The notes under the pieces: model-generated
The model's input: only the letters and a program-made list of their open reading frames with translations
What the model was told of the DNA's origin: nothing
Database searches by the model: none
Translations under genes and position numbers: made by a program
Assembly: GCA_036583965.1 (NCBI GenBank)
Contig: JAZBQD010000001.1
Location: forward strand, 17,801,608 to 17,865,607
DNA from: Prunella strophiata
Taxonomy: Eukaryota > Chordata > Aves > Passeriformes > Prunellidae
Length of the DNA stretch: 64,000 bases
Direction: 5' to 3'
In this document: positions 12,946-27,212 of the stretch, in pieces
Numbering within the stretch: the first letter of the stretch is position 1
Layout: every line of letters starts with the position of its first letter

Positions 12946-15134
12946 TCTGACCCCCAGAAATACTCCTTGTGAAGACTGAGCACCAGCATCACACAGATTC
13001 CCACTTGCTGTGGGATCACCACCCCTCTGCACAGAAAACATCCAACCCCTGTCCAGCTCAATAATCCATCTCAGCCACACACACTGACACAAAACCTATT
13101 TACAGTGGAAAGGGCACAGGGAACAGGGAGCTGGAGCTGTGTTTTGCATACTGATACACCTCACAAGCACAACAGTGGGAATCCTCTCAGAATATAAATC
13201 ACCTGCCCCTGCTGAATTTTTAATGCTGATCAGAGGGGAGAAGCCATGACCCAAGCAGGACCCCACTCCCCACCCCTGCCCCAGCACCATTCCCTGTGCT
13301 GTGCCTGAAGAAAATGGCTGAGCAAGGAGCCACTGGGATTTCTGGAGTTTATTCAGTGCAGTTAAACCCATTTTGGTGTCTGAAGAACCAAAGCTAATCC
13401 TGTCACATTAAGCTCTTTTCTGACCCAGAGATGGGGCATTTTAAAAACTTTTATTTCATTTTCAGTGTGATGAGAAGGGTGAGACAATGCAGATGTTATA
13501 ATTCACACTATCACAATTAGAAGCTGTTTTCCAATTACAATACACTATAAGTGTAGCCCTACTACAAGTAAGTGTAAGTCTTACTACAATATAATTTTTA
13601 TAGTTCTATTTCTCTAAAGTATCTAATCTTATTTACAAAGCCATCCTTTGAAACTTGTTTTTAGTTCCATTTTTCTCTTAACAATGTCTGTCCTATTCTG
13701 TAGTATTTCTAAGCCTACATTTCTTATCTCAAAGTTTACATACAAATATACATTATGTAAACCTTCTGTCAAGTTTTTAAAATTTTCTACAAATCCATTT
13801 CCCACATAATCCATCTGGGTCAAACTCTGAGCGTGATTCTAGGGCTCCACCACCATCACCAGTGGAACAGAAATTCCCTGCACCATGCACACATTGATTT
13901 CTCTGTGCAGTCAGCCCAGGCAGAGCACAGCTGGTCATCCCCTCCCAAACCCTACAGGGGGCTACAAAGAATTAGAGAAAAAGCCAAAACTGGTGACTGT
14001 AATTGAAAATTGTGGGATTTAAGGCAAGCAGAACATGGAAATATTCACCCCAAATAAAAATCATGGCTCTCTCCCCATCCTTCCACTTCCTAGAAGTGAT
14101 TTGGGGCTACACTGAATCTCCTCATGGCACAGCCTGTCTCACCCTCAGGGCTTTGGACAATGCCAAGGAGTACAAATTCAATTTCTTGATTTATTGTGTT
14201 ATGAATTTGGAAAAAATCCATGAAGTCTATCATTAGCATGTAGCTAAGTCTGGCTTTATTTCCTCACTCAGGCAATAATTTGTTTTCTGCAACAGGGCTG
14301 AGTAGGTTCAGCTCTGGGCAGTTTGCTCCCCTTGCTTGAATCTATATCATTAGAGAATATTGAGTTTATTTATGGGGTAAAAACCTCCAATAAATGTGAA
14401 ATATGCCATTCTGGGCATCTTTACACTCTGGAAATGCCCCATGGACTAGTCCTGAGCAAACAGGATCATGGGTCAGCACAAGTGACTTCCAAAGGATGAG
14501 ATTTCCACAGAGGCAGCTGCTGCAGGATTGTCCCTGGGACTGTGTCAAGAGCCAAGAGCTGGCCCAGGATGCCCAGCCTTGGGAGGAGAAAGGCTGCAGC
14601 CCTGCCCATCTCACCCTGGGCCTGCAGTGAGTTCCTGCTGCTCCACAGGGTGCAAACACCACCCAGGACAGCACTGTGACACACAGTGTCCCACTCCTGC
14701 CCAGCTCCTCCTTGTGCTGCCCCATGCTCCAGGCACTCAGAGACTGCCAGCCAAAGGAAAGGAACAAGGAAATGTCTTCCTCTGCCTCCTGTCCACAGGT
14801 CTGACAGCTTCAGGAGCCATAATCACCCCCTCAGTGCCAACAGCCCCACACAGGAACACAGCACAGAGCAGAACTCACCTGTCCTGCCAGGGCAGGACAG
14901 CCTGGATGGAGCCAGCATCTGCAGCCACAGCAGCAAATCCACAGCCAGAAGGAGCTCGAGGTCTCCCCTGGCAGCACCCATCCCATGGGGCCACGTTGTC
15001 AGAGCCCAGGACATCCCTCTGGCTGCCCTGCATGGCTCCAGCCCCTGGCAGGGGGCTCAGAGACCTTGGCACAGAGCCCAAGACCCCTGTGCCTTTGATC
15101 TTGAGCCATGGAAAAGATTACCAACCTTATATGA

Positions 15135-15625
15135 AGAGTTACAAGCCACACAAATTAAGCAGAGTAATAATAAGTTTCTCACAGGGTGAAAAAGTAGAAT
15201 TTTAGGGTTTTTTAGAATGAGGGTTCAGGGGTCAAGATGGAGGAATTTGGGTGTGTTCTGTCCTTCTTTCTCCTTCTTCACAGCCTCCATCTTCTGGGTG
15301 ATGGTGGCACTTTTGGATTGGTTTAGAGTAGAGTTAGACTCTGTAACATGGGTGATAGGTATTGGAAAATAACTGTAAATAATGTACAGGTAGTTTTTAG
15401 TATAAAAAGACAACACCATCCCAGAGGTGGGGAGAGCACCATGGACTGACCTGCTGAACAGACCTGGGCTGGTCAGGGAGAAAATCTGTTAGATAAGAAA
15501 CAATAAACAACCTTGGAAACTGCACAAGAAGCTCCTGACTCCTTCTGTGGTTTCTTGGGCCAAAACACAGAGGCTCTCTGACTGATCAGGGTCATCTCGA
15601 GGTACAGAGAGACACCAACACCACG
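15135..15625 (+). mobile_element. Solo LTR of an endogenous retrovirus
   Basis: The stretch has LTR order: a promoter TATAAAAA at 15,401-15,408, then a polyadenylation signal AATAAA at 15,502-15,507 about 100 bp later, then a U5-like end near 15,620. The text resembles a common passerine ERV LTR family I know. Ends are approximate and I could not identify a target duplication. No viral coding sequence adjoins it. Confidence 0.6.
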
Positions 15626-16221
15626 TTAGCAACCCAAAATGCCACGTGCAGCCACCATGGATGGCCACGTGCAGCCTGGCTCATGGAGCCTGAGATCACC
15701 CTCAGCAGCCACAGCCACACCAGGGTCCTGCCCACAGCCATACATGAATTTCCAAGCAAATAAAACTCTGTTATTTCAATCCCATCCCCTGCTCCACATG
15801 CCTGGGCACTCCCTCAAAGTCACACAAGGCAGAGGGTCCCCTGCACCCCAAACCACACATCCTAACAGCCCCAATCTCTAGGGAGAGCCTGAAGTTCAAG
15901 TTCATGCCCAGATCCACATGCTTGGGTTGAGCCTCAACTGCAGGCAAGCCCTCATAAAAAAGGAATAAGGAATTAAGGAAAATTACACACCATCCACGTG
16001 GGTAAAAGGTTTATTGCCCCTGTGCTCTGAGGGAACAGGAGTGGCAGGGGAATGAGTCCTGTACACAGCAGCAGAGGAAGGACTGAAAGGACAGGGCAGG
16101 GGCAGAGGAGCTTTGTCTCAACATCTTTAGCTCGAAGGAAATGGTGCTGGCAGTGACTTTGCCTTTTCTTCCCTGGCAACTGAAAAGGAAAAGAAGAAAG
16201 CAGAATTAGTCATCCCAAACC

Positions 16222-16420
16222 AGTGACCAGCAAGAGAGAGGAGCAAGCAAGGAGCCCTGGGAAGGGCAGGACAGGGAGAATGGCCTCAAACTGAAAGAGA
16301 GTAGGCTTGGATTAGATATTAGGAAAAAAATTCTTCCCTGTGAGGTGGTGAGGGTCCAGCACAGGTTACCCAGAGAAGTTTTGGCTGCCCCATCCCTGGA
16401 AGTGTGGGCCAAGCAGACAG
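16222..16420 (+). mobile_element. CR1 LINE internal fragment
   Basis: GGCCTCAAACTGAAAGAGAG, TTGGATTAGATATTAGGAA and CTGTGAGGTGGTGAGGGTC are the CR1 3' UTR body. The terminal 3' piece is missing. Confidence 0.8.
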
Positions 16421-17069
16421 AGCCTACAGCATGATCCCAGTCCCAATGGCCACAGAAATTACACGTTTTCTTTGAGCAAACCTGGAATTGTTGCCTATTC
16501 CACTCATTAGGAGACTGCTTCTACTTTTGAGTAGCATTTCCATGGAAGTATTGTCCCTGGAAGGGTTGTCCCTGGAGAAGAGCAGCTGAAGCAGCAGCAG
16601 CAGTCCAGCCTGCTGGTCCAACAAACCATCTCACCTTTCTGTGGGTTTCCCCCGCTGCCCCAGTTGTGAGATTTATTACAAGAATTTGCAGTGGTCTGTG
16701 AGACACTGTGAGTGTTGGCCACGCTCCCAAAAGCTGAGGAATTGCTGAATTGAGAATTGCTTTGGCTGCTTAATCTCAACAACTAGGGATGCTGAACAAG
16801 GCAGCACGGCCTGGGTTTACTTTTAATTACTGCTCAGAGCATGCTGCTCTAGTAAACAGACACAAAACCCCAATTCTTGTCCCCTCCTTATATTCTTTTC
16901 CCATGTACAGCCTGAGATGTCTGAGCTGAAGGCAGCCCCACCACACTGCTTTTACTGACTCACTTCCCAAGCATAAACAGCTTCAAACAGCACATGAGCC
17001 CCTCAGAGTACCTGTGTCTGTGCAACAGCCTCATCTGCTCACAGACACACAGCAATGCTCTCAGGGTTT

Positions 17070-17240
17070 GAATCACTGGGTGGTTTGGCTTGGAAGGGAT
17101 CTTAAATCTCATCTCATTCCAAATCCTTCCACTGTGCCAGGCTGCTCCAAGCCCTGTCCAGCCTGGCCTTGGACACTTCCAGGGATCCAGGGGCAGCCAC
17201 AGCTGCTCTGGGCACCCTGTGCCAGGGTCTCCTCACATCA
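17070..17240 (-). mobile_element. CR1 LINE 3' tail
   Basis: TGGTTTGGCTTGGAAGGGAT and GGGATCCAGGGGCAGCCAC mark a minus-oriented CR1 tail. Confidence 0.85.
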
Positions 17241-20200
17241 GGTAGGGGCATTCTCAGGCTTCCTTGCTGGCTCCAGAGCTCTCAGGCTCCCTGTGAGAAG
17301 CAAATCCTGGAGATGCAAAGCAAGTTCACCACCTGTAGTGCTGCTGCTCAGCAGTGACCACTAAAAACCCACCCAGATGGAGCAGGAGCAGGATCTGGGA
17401 CATCTCACTGAGTAATTGGGGAACACTTGCCAAGACCCACACCTCCATCATCCATGTCAGAGCCAATTTGGATGCTGCTTGTAAGTTGGATTTCTCCCTT
17501 CTGCAAGGCTGAGATGGCAAACAGGTAGAGGCTGAGAGCCCTCATGGACATGCCTGGATTTACAGCAGGAAAATCCTGGATGTCTGGATCAACTGCCAGA
17601 CTCCACGTTATCTTCTACCACCTCCCCTTTATGGATAAATACTTTAAAACTGCAGAACCCTCACGTGAAGCCCAGCAAAATGATCACTTAGAACCTTCCA
17701 AAAATTGAAATGATCTCCCTGAACTCAGCAGGCAGTATTAAAAGAATTTCAGATGCTTTTCAGTGCCCACACAGGGTGACACACGTGCCTGCTGTCACCT
17801 GCACACCCCACACTGTTTGCATTAGAGCACAGTACTTTGGCTCTTGGGCAGGCTCTGGGGGTTCATTCCTCAGCTGAGAAATGGCTTTCAAAGAGCTCCT
17901 GGGCTCCTGAAAGACAAACCTGGAGCCTTTATTAATCCTCTTAGTGACCAAAGGCACTTCTCCCTGCTCTTTGTCCACCTGTTGCCACCAACACCAAGTC
18001 CCAGTGCAGGGGGGAAGGAGCCCTGGGGGAAACTTTGCCCACACTGCCACTGCCATGTCCCCATTAATTTCCAAGCCCTGCATCCTCCATGAAGCTCTTT
18101 AAGGCACGAGCAGCCAAACATCTGTGAGTTGTGTGAGTGAGTGTGAATTTGGCAGGCTGAGGAGCAAACCGGCCTCGCCCGCAGCCTCCTTGTTTTCCTG
18201 GGGTTCATTAAATCCACAACAATCTGTTCCCAGAAGATGGCTCCTACGTGCAGGGGCTGCCAAGGAGCTGGGTTTGATGGGAATGTGTGATGAGCACGGG
18301 GGAGCTCCTCTTGGTGCAGCAGGGCAAGGAGAGGACGGGCTGCACTCCTCACCCTGCCTCCCCCAGAGACCACCCAGCACGTGGCAAAGGTGATCTCTGG
18401 TGTCAGAGCCATGCTGGAGGTGATTTTGGGAAGCTTCAAGGGGGACAGAGCAGAGTGTGGGACAAGCAGGAGGAGATGCCAGCCAAGGATGTCATCCTGC
18501 AGCATCATCCCAGCTGGGATGGCTGTGCTGCATCCAGATGGAGGAGCCAGGCTCTGCCAGGGTTATTCCCAGCTGTGAGCAGAGCCCTGGGCAGGGGACA
18601 TCCCTGATCCTGAGGGAACTGGGGGTTCCCACTGCTGCTGGGCAGCACGAGGCCCAGGCATGCAGTGAAGGCACTGCCAACAGCCAGCACAGGCAGGCTG
18701 GGCTGATGCTGGCATGGGGAGCAGCACTGCAGGCTTCGCCTTCCCTCAAAGGAAGTCTTTTGCTACGAGGGAGAAGTCAAAGCAAACACCCACTCACGGT
18801 GTTTACCCACCTAAATCAAAGCCAAAGCAGCACTGAAACGTGCCCAGCAGCATTTCCACAGAGTCATTCATGGAGAGTTTGGAACTGGCTTTTAGCTGGA
18901 GTTTTTAATATTGCAGGGAGATGCTTGTGAGGCTGGAACAACACGGAATCTGTTGCTGTAACACACTCTGGGCTCCTGTGAGGTGTCAGCAGCACGTAGA
19001 GCCCAAACCTTCTGCAGGTTTGGCTCCATCAGGGCTCCCTGAGGGCCAGCAGTGAGATGCAGTGAGATGCTTCCCTGAGGTACCAGTGCCCCAAAGCAAG
19101 GTACCCCCACCAGGGGACTGCCCAGCTGGAGAAGCAATGCCCACAGAGGACAATTTCCCCAAAATTGGGATGCTGTGTCCCTAGAGATGGCCCTGATTCC
19201 CATGGAGCAGGGCAGGATGAGCTCCACTACAACTCAGCAGCCATAAAAGCCCAGATTTTGCAGCCTGTCTCAGAGGTGAGGAAAATTTTTAAAAAAGTAA
19301 GTGGAAATGCAAACAGCCCCTGGTTTTATTTGGGCTGGCAGGAACACAGTCCTGCTCTGCATTCCTTGAGCTCATTTATGACAGTGTGAATAGGCAGTAG
19401 TAAAGGGGAAAAAGAAATTAAAAATCTGCATTTTCCACCCCATAGGTCTCCATCTCTGGATAATCTCCAAGCATCCCTCTTTCTCTCACACCATGGGTGA
19501 AAATCAGGAGAGAAGCAGATTCCCTTGTGCCACAGAAAGGGGAAGCCCAAAGGACAGATGGGTTGGCCCCAGCACCAGCGTGGTGTGAGCCACAAATCCC
19601 ACTCCTGAAACAGCATCCTGAGGAGAACTGACCTAAATGCTGCATCCCATCCCTCTCCAAAGCTGCCAGGAAGGGAACCAGGCCAGGTATTTTGTCAGTA
19701 CACAAACATGAATGATTGCCCAGGACAAATAGGGCAGCAAAAATGTCCACCTTCATCACATGGAATAAAAAAACATGTATCAACCTGCAACCCTAATGAG
19801 CAAAGGAATTAATGAATCCTGGAATTTGTAAACCTTTATGAAGTCCCTAAAACAAGGCCAGCACCTTAAATGAATGAGACTGCTAGCTAAACAGCAGGTT
19901 CTGTTAGAAAACAAGATACAGGGGTTTTTATAGATGTTAAGGACAATAAGAAATTGCACTGACAACAACAGAAAGAACGGTGGAATCATCAGTCAGGATG
20001 CAGAAAAGGAAGAAATAGACAATATAAACATTACTGTCCTGAGCAGAAAGGAAAACAACACAATCACATTTGTCAGGAGTAACCTGGGATATTAAACAGC
20101 AGGCACTAAATATAGATCCTTCTTAAACAACAGCTCCAAATAAATTTACACCTTCAATTTTATAAGATTGTGCCAAAAATTCTTCTGAGCCATCACCCCT

Positions 20201-21192
20201 GGTGGTCCCTGAGGACAGGCACAGGCCAGCCTGGTAAATGTGGTGGGTGAGACCTCGAGCCCAGCATGGATCTGGTTTCAGTGCAAGGTCAGGGAGTCAG
20301 GAATCACAATTACAACACCAAGGAAAGAGTTCTGCCCTCACCTGAAGCCTTTGTGCAGGTGAAAGGGAGCACTGGTATAAAACACCTCATTAGAGTGCAC
20401 AGAAGTGGATGACAGCTCCTGATAACCCTGGCACAACTCAAACAGACCTGCAGGTAACTGCAACAGAAATTACACTGCCACCCTATGCCATGCAATAGTT
20501 CTGGCAGTAATTGGGAAGGAAACAGGAAAACCAGAGCTCTGTAAGTGACTGAGACCAGCAAAGTGCTAAATCCAGAGAACAGGGTAATAACACAGAACAG
20601 AGAGAAGCAACCAGCACAGCTGGTTACAGAGATGTTAAGATACACCCTAAAAAACTAAATTGCTTAAAAGCCACTCACCTCAAAGGCAGGGCCACGAGCC
20701 CAGGCTCCTGCATGGTGCAGCAGGTTACCCAGGCAGGCAGGGATATGTCCACAGGCTGGATAAAGTTGGGGTCTCCAGGAGGGGAAGGGAGGGTACAGCC
20801 TCTGTGCTCTGCACTCCACACCCTCTGGAGCCTCCCCTCACCTCTAACCAAGGTCTGGAGGGGACTCCAGGAGTGACTGGGGGGCTTCAAGACACAGGTA
20901 CAGCACAAGACAGGGGGAATGTGGAGAGGGAACTGCTGAGGATGCCCTGGCTGCCTAGAGAGGGCAGGAGAAGCTGAGCAGGTCCCCAGGAGGGAGCAGA
21001 CCAGCAGTGGGACCCCTCCCAGCACAGCAGGAAGATGGAGCTATGCAGATCCAGAGCAAGGGCAAAGTGCAATTTTTTCCTGAACAACACAGACAATAAT
21101 CCTTGCAATAAACTACAGCATCACAAGTGACTGCACAGGGCTCTCAGCCAGAGCCACAGCTTCATGTCTGCACTGGGGGCCCTTCTGAAAGA

Positions 21193-21257
21193 CACTGAAT
21201 CATAGAATCATTAGGTTGGAAAAGACCTTTAAGATCACTGAGTCCATGCTCTGGCAA
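21193..21257 (-). mobile_element. CR1 LINE 3' tail, short
   Basis: AATCATAGAATCATTAGGTT with GGAAAAGACCTTTAAGATC is the complement of a CR1 3' end, recognisable for about 65 bp. Confidence 0.75.
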
Positions 21258-21752
21258 GAATTAATTACTAAAAATGGTGATCCAGAGAGCAGTCCCAGAA
21301 GCAGGGCTCTGCTGGCTCTCTGCCCCTCACCCTGAGTGAGCTGCTGCACCCCGTGCCCAGCAGCCCCATGTCCCAGGGTGGGATCTGCAGGGGTCAGGAG
21401 GGGCTTGTCCACAGGCTGGCCTGGCTCTTGTCCAGCTCCTCTTGCAGCTGCCACCTCTCTGGTGTATCATGGGGTTCACAGGACAGGCACAGGGACAGCA
21501 CAACCCATCACACTGCAGGGCTGGAACTTTTTCTTTAAATTAAGTTTCAAATACATACATCTGAAACCTCATGGGAAAAGCAGTTTCTACCAACAACACA
21601 AACCACGCACAACCGAAAATGTGGGTGAGAGTTTCTAAATGAAACATTTACATTTTGGCAATGCACATCTTCATTAACAATGCTTTCACTCTGAGAAGTA
21701 CCATCCATTGCACTGCATTTCATTTACAGCACAACTGACAGCCCAGTAATCA

Positions 21753-21905
21753 CAGAATGGCCTGGACTGGAAAGGACCTTTAAGAACATCTCATTCTAAC
21801 CCCCTGCCATGGGCAGGGACAAATTCCACCATCCCAGGTTGCTCCAAGCCCTGTCCAACCTGGCCTTGGACACTTCCAGAGATCCAGGGGCAGCCACAGC
21901 TTTAC
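21753..21905 (-). mobile_element. CR1 LINE 3' tail
   Basis: CACAGAATGGCCTGGACTGG and CCCCCTGCCATGGGCAGGGA mark a minus-oriented CR1 tail. Confidence 0.87.
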
Positions 21906-24900
21906 TGCTTTTCTGAGTTAACAGAGAGTCTACAAACCCAAAAATGGATATTTCTAATGCTTACTGTATCTTTATAATGGCCCTTCAGCTTTGGCACACA
22001 ATTGTAGCTTTTGGCACCTAGTTCATAATATTAAAACTTGTCCTTTCGAAAATATTATACAATATTCATTTGTACCAGCTGGGACAAAAAAACCCCAAAG
22101 CACTTGGTAACTGGGATAATAATATATACACTTGAAGTAATTTCATAGCATTAACAACTGTTGCCCAGACCACCAGAAGGCTGTTTTCAGTAAGGTTAAG
22201 GCAGTCACAGAAACACAAAAATCACAGTTATTGTGACAAATTATTGTGACATCACTTGAAACGAGAAATGGCCAGCTCCACCTGGCCTAGCTGTGCTGCC
22301 AGGCTGTCCCAACCAGAGAAGACCAGTTGTCTGCATTAATTCCTTTTCCTTATAATTAACATTTCCCACTGGTGCAGAATAGTGATGGTGGCACTTGTAC
22401 AACAGGGGCAGACGAGCACAAAGGCTTGTCTGGGGTCACTGCAAGAGCTGTTAGAGGGTAAAGCACAAAAAAAAAATCTTAAAGGCAAATAAGCAACACA
22501 CTTTAACTCATCCCCTTGGTTTTAGGAGCAGGATGAGGGGTGAGTCTCTTGTCCCCCTGGTCCAGACCAGTCACTGACACCAAAGCCAGTCACTGATGCA
22601 CCACCACCTCCCCAAGCCCTGCTCCTCCTCAGCCATCCAAAGAACCCCTGGTCCTTCCTTTCAGGGGCTGCTTTTGAGCAGAGAGAGGGAGAGCAGGTTT
22701 TCCAGCTGCTGGATCAGAGCTTGCCAGATCCCATTTTTTACAAACCCTGGGAGACACAAGGATTTGTAAGCAGGAGTCCAACTCCTGTCTCACCACGGTC
22801 CCACACCTACCGCACAGCCAGCCCCAGCCCTGGCTGCTGAGAGCAAAAGCTGTGGCCAGGAGCCACAAAGACAGGGAATGATGTAGCCCAAGGGATGCTT
22901 CAAATGGACTACAGAGGAGTGACACCAGTGATGCTGCTATATTTAATCCTCTAAAAGCAAAAACCGTGACCGAGTCTCCCTTGGGTGCACTTCTAGGGGG
23001 GAGGTACAGAAACTCAAAGCACCAGAACAGATTTTTTGCACTCACTCAACCAGTTCTTAAAATATTACTCAAATGAAGTGATTGCTGAGCCAAACTGGCC
23101 TGGTACTTCCCACCCATCCATGCAGGGACCCACAGCAAGCAGTGTTGGGAGCAGCCACGCTTCACACAGGGTTTGGTGCTGCTCCTCCAGGTCAGTCTAA
23201 TGCAGTTCCCTCCTCCCTGCATTTCAAAGAAACTTCTAACACATCAAATCTTATTTATCTTACACAGCCTATGTCAGATGCATAAGATACAGTATCACAC
23301 ATATCCAATGCCATTCATGGATAAAGCACCTGAAGCCAGGAGAAATTCTGGCTGGAAATTAACTGCACCACCACACTTCTTAACTTTCAATCCCCACCTC
23401 ACCTGTTGATGACTAAAGACCCACACATCCACAGCCTGTACTGAGATGCACCATCCCAGTGAGGCTCTTGCTTGGGAATTTTTGTCTCCCTAAAGGCAGC
23501 AAGCTCAGAAAAGTTTGGAAAAACAAACCAGCCCATGGATCTGCTCCCTCCACTCCCTGTAGCAGAGCCACGTTCTGCATTGCTGCTCTACAGAAATAGC
23601 TGGGTCATGGGCAGCCAGGCTCAAGCTGCAGAGTGTGACCTTGGAGAAGTCCTTTTTCACAACTACAGCACGGACCACTGCTCGTGGGGAGACTTGTGGG
23701 CAGAGCCAGAGCTCCAGGGCTCAGGTCTGCCCGTGTCCTGACCTGCTTCCAAGGAATTTACAGAAGGTCCCATCCCTGCAGAAGTGGTGGCACTCATCCC
23801 ATGACACGCTGGGGATCAGGGACAGGAGCTTCCCCAGGGGGAGCAGCCCTCAGGCTTCATGACTGGGCAGGCTGGCAGGCACAGAGGAGTAGCAGGCTGG
23901 AAAATTCCCTCCTCTTCACCCGATGGGTTTATATTTAGCTCTCTGAGGAGCAGACTGTTGTTTTGGTGATATTTTAGCCCAGCCCCACAGGCATCCCTGC
24001 AATGGGAGCTGTGGCTCCCACCACACATGAGACCCACAGCAGTCACACACAGCCCTCTGCTGCTCAGCAGACCTGCTTTTTTCTTTTTTTTTTTTTAGTT
24101 CTGTTTCCCCGAGTCAGCAGGCTTGCTTCCTCTTCCTCCTCCTCCCGTTTTGGGAGAGAAAGGAGCAGAAAATATCAGCCAAGAAGAGAGCTTTGCATGA
24201 GGAGCTGCAGAGGAGCAACATCCCAGCTCCTCTGCGGCCACGGAATAAAACTTTTCTTTCTGAAGGTATTTTCACTCTAGGAGAGAGTTTTGGTGACTCT
24301 GACACAAAGGCTCTGCCTGCCCTGTCCCTCCCCTGGGATGTGGGAAGGAGACCTGACCCAGCTCTCCAAACAGCCATGAGCATCTCTGGCACCTGGCCCT
24401 GTCCCAGCTCGTTGGTCCAAAGTCTGCCCTGCCACAGATTAATGTTCATTAGGACTATTTCCCAGCAACATCATTTGACAAACCACGTGACACGGGAGGG
24501 GGAAGGGAACAAAACCAAAATCACCCTCTCAGCTTGGGGTGTTCCTCTTTTCCATCTGAGATTGTACAAGGCAAGTACAAACCATCTCCATCCTGGCAAA
24601 TGAAAGAAAAATGCTATGCAACATTGTAAGAAATAAAGAAAAAAGGAAGAAGAGTCTCAAACCACACAGCTGCCATTTGAGAAATCAGGAATCAACCAGC
24701 AGAAATAAATAGACAAGTGGGATAAAGCTCATTCCCCTCCCCACTATCAGGACACAGCCCATGGTGTCAGTTCTGCACACAAATCCAGGTGTTTTGGCAA
24801 AAAAGTTGCATATCTTGTTCTGCCTATACTTTTGCTGAAAGTGAAGCAAGCCTTTGCTACTACTAGAAAAAATATATATTGCATATAATTAACCAATGCA

Positions 24901-26293
24901 GATTTGGGGATTTTTTTATTGGTATATGTTTGCCTATTTGCATGTGTGCATATTTATACACATGTATTTATTTATGCAGGTATCCATAGCTGAAAATTAA
25001 CCTACATTGGTGCTGGCTCTGTCCCACAGTCTGCCTGATCTCCATACACAAAAATCTGGATCTCACTCGCACAAATCAATTATCCACTGAACTGATTTGC
25101 ACAGATTTTCTATGCAAAGTTTTGCATTTACAGCAAAAGGCCATCTGCTTTCTATAACCACTGTGGTTCCTGGACACCTCGGCCCTGTGCAGAGCTGGAA
25201 GTCACAGAAGTTTCCCTCCCTCCTCTGGGCTGAAGCTGGAAGTGAGAAAGGCTGGAGCCAGGGATTCAGCAGCAAACCCAGCACGCGTGGCCGTGCTCCA
25301 CGTGGCTGAGCTTGGCAGGGTGTCCGTCCCTCCTCTGAAGGAGAGAGAAGGAAGCAATTCCACGGCAGGTTGTTTGTTGGGCTGGGTTTTTTCCCCCCAC
25401 TTTTGGAAGCAGGGAGGCTGAGTGCTTCTCCCAGTAAAGCGCCTCCAGCCCTAATCCTGCCCCCCTGAGCAGGGCTGTGCCAGAGCTGGGTGTGACACAC
25501 CCACTGCCACAAGCATCCTCAGGCTGCACAGGACTCTCAGAAATTTATTTAGTTCTCAAAAATGAAGAAATAACTCAGAAGCTCACTTCAAACCTGCACC
25601 CAGCCACGAGAGGTACAGACGGAGCAAACCGCTCTGAAATTCAGGTTTTTCACTATCGCTCTAATTAATCTGTTTCATGACCCACCCCAAATATTTTCTC
25701 TAGAAACATTATCTACACTGTTTTGGGGTTTCTTTATTTCTTTTTCCAGCCCTCAGCCGAGCCCTGGTAAACATTTCTGCCCACGACAGAGGCAGGCCAA
25801 GGGAATCTGTGCTTTGTGATGGCAGCAGCATCTCCTGTGCTCGGAAATACCCAACACTGGGCAGAGATGCTCACAGCCCTCCGTGTTTTTACTGGATTAT
25901 CACAAAACACTGCTACCTCTGCAATTTGCAAGTAGTTTTTAATCTGTCAAAACAGGCTTTTAGTATTGCTTGAGGATTCAAAAGGAAAATATGCACATCT
26001 GGTTTCAATCGCCAACTGAAGTTTTGTCTATCAGCCTATTTCATAACAAATTACGCTCACTTTTCACTCCAGAGGATTTCCTAAGGAGGGGATGAGCTGC
26101 CAAGGTACACCAGCGTCTGTGGAGACCGCACGGCACCGAGAGGCAGCGGCACAACTCAGTGACAGGCACGGCGCTGCTGCAAACTCTCTCTGTGTCGAGT
26201 AAATTAAAATTATTGAGGAAAAGCCCCTTACCCGTGAAATCTCTGCGTACAGCGGTACATGAAACCTTCACGTACCTTAGAACCCGATCAACC

Positions 26294-26301
26294 TGACGTC
26301 A
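26294..26301. promoter_or_regulatory. CRE palindrome TGACGTCA
   Basis: This is a perfect 8-bp cAMP response element at the left edge of the CpG island, the classic binding site of CREB/ATF factors. A perfect CpG-containing CRE inside an island is often functional. Whether it is used here is inference. Confidence 0.5.
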
Positions 26302-27212
26302 CTGAACGGAGGAACAAGACTTACAGGCTTTCTAGGACAACCCCCCCGCCAGGGCACTTCCCACAGCAAGGCGCTGCCGTGTCCCATGGCAGCAGCGTCG
26401 GGGGCTGGAGAGCCCCGCGGGGACCGCCTGTCCCCCTGTCCCCCTGTCCCGCTGCCCTGAGCCACCTCACTCGTGCCAGGAGTGAAATGCGAGGCACGGC
26501 TCGGTGGGAAGCGTGCGCTGGCCCCGGGCGAGCTGGAGAGCATCTCTGCGGGATGCTCAGCACGGCTCCCCGGGGCTGCAGCCCCCGTGAGACCCCGAGC
26601 TCCGGGGGAGCTCTGCACCGAGCCCGGCGGCACCCGAGTTCCAGCCCCCTGGAGCTGCACTCTCGGCCCGGAGAAAGGAAAGCACGTGTTGATCCTTTCG
26701 CAGGAAATAATTCCAGTGGCGAAGGCAGAGGGCTCGGAGCGGGTGAGGACCGCTCGCTGCCCGCTCGCCAAACTCCGGAGAGCCGCCCATCCCCGCACGT
26801 CGGGCTCAGCATCCCGCAGCCCCCGCCGCTCCGGACACACATCCCAGGGCTCCCCGCTCCCCCCGGCCGCTCCTCCGCCGTGCCCCCCGCGCACCCGGGG
26901 CGGGGTGAGACCCGGCGGCACAAAGGCGGACATCCCCAGCCCGCAGCGCGGGGATGCGGCGGCGCCGGGGGGTACCACCCTCCCGCCCCATCCCCTCCGA
27001 GCCGCCCCGTCCCCGGGCAGGGCGCACCGCCGCCCTTTGTCCGCTCCCCCCCGGCACCCGCCGGCCCCGCTGCGCTCCGAGCATCGCTTACCGAGCGCTT
27101 CCCGCGGGGGCGGCGGAGCGGCCCGGCCGGGCCGGCTGTGGGCGCCGCTCCGACCGCGCTCCGCTGCCGCCGCCGCCGCCGTGCTGCGGGCGGGGCGGGC
27201 GGAGGGAGGGAG

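Larger units (their letters stand above)
9700..26290 (-). other. FAM53B: FAM53B long 5' intron
   Basis: This stretch lies between the start-codon exon and the presumed promoter island. It holds several CR1 fragments, a solo LTR at about 15.1-15.6 kb, an AT-rich island near 13.5 kb and much unique sequence. No frame of meaningful length matches a protein family. The AT-rich block at about 24,880-25,010 has an octamer ATTTGCAT and TA-rich runs that could be an enhancer, but that is only a guess. Confidence 0.6.

Noticed and set aside
14366..15205. Frames of 133-225 codons on both strands around 14.4-15.2 kb
   Set aside because: No conserved motif, both strands open at once, and the area merges into an LTR. 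I treat it as intronic.
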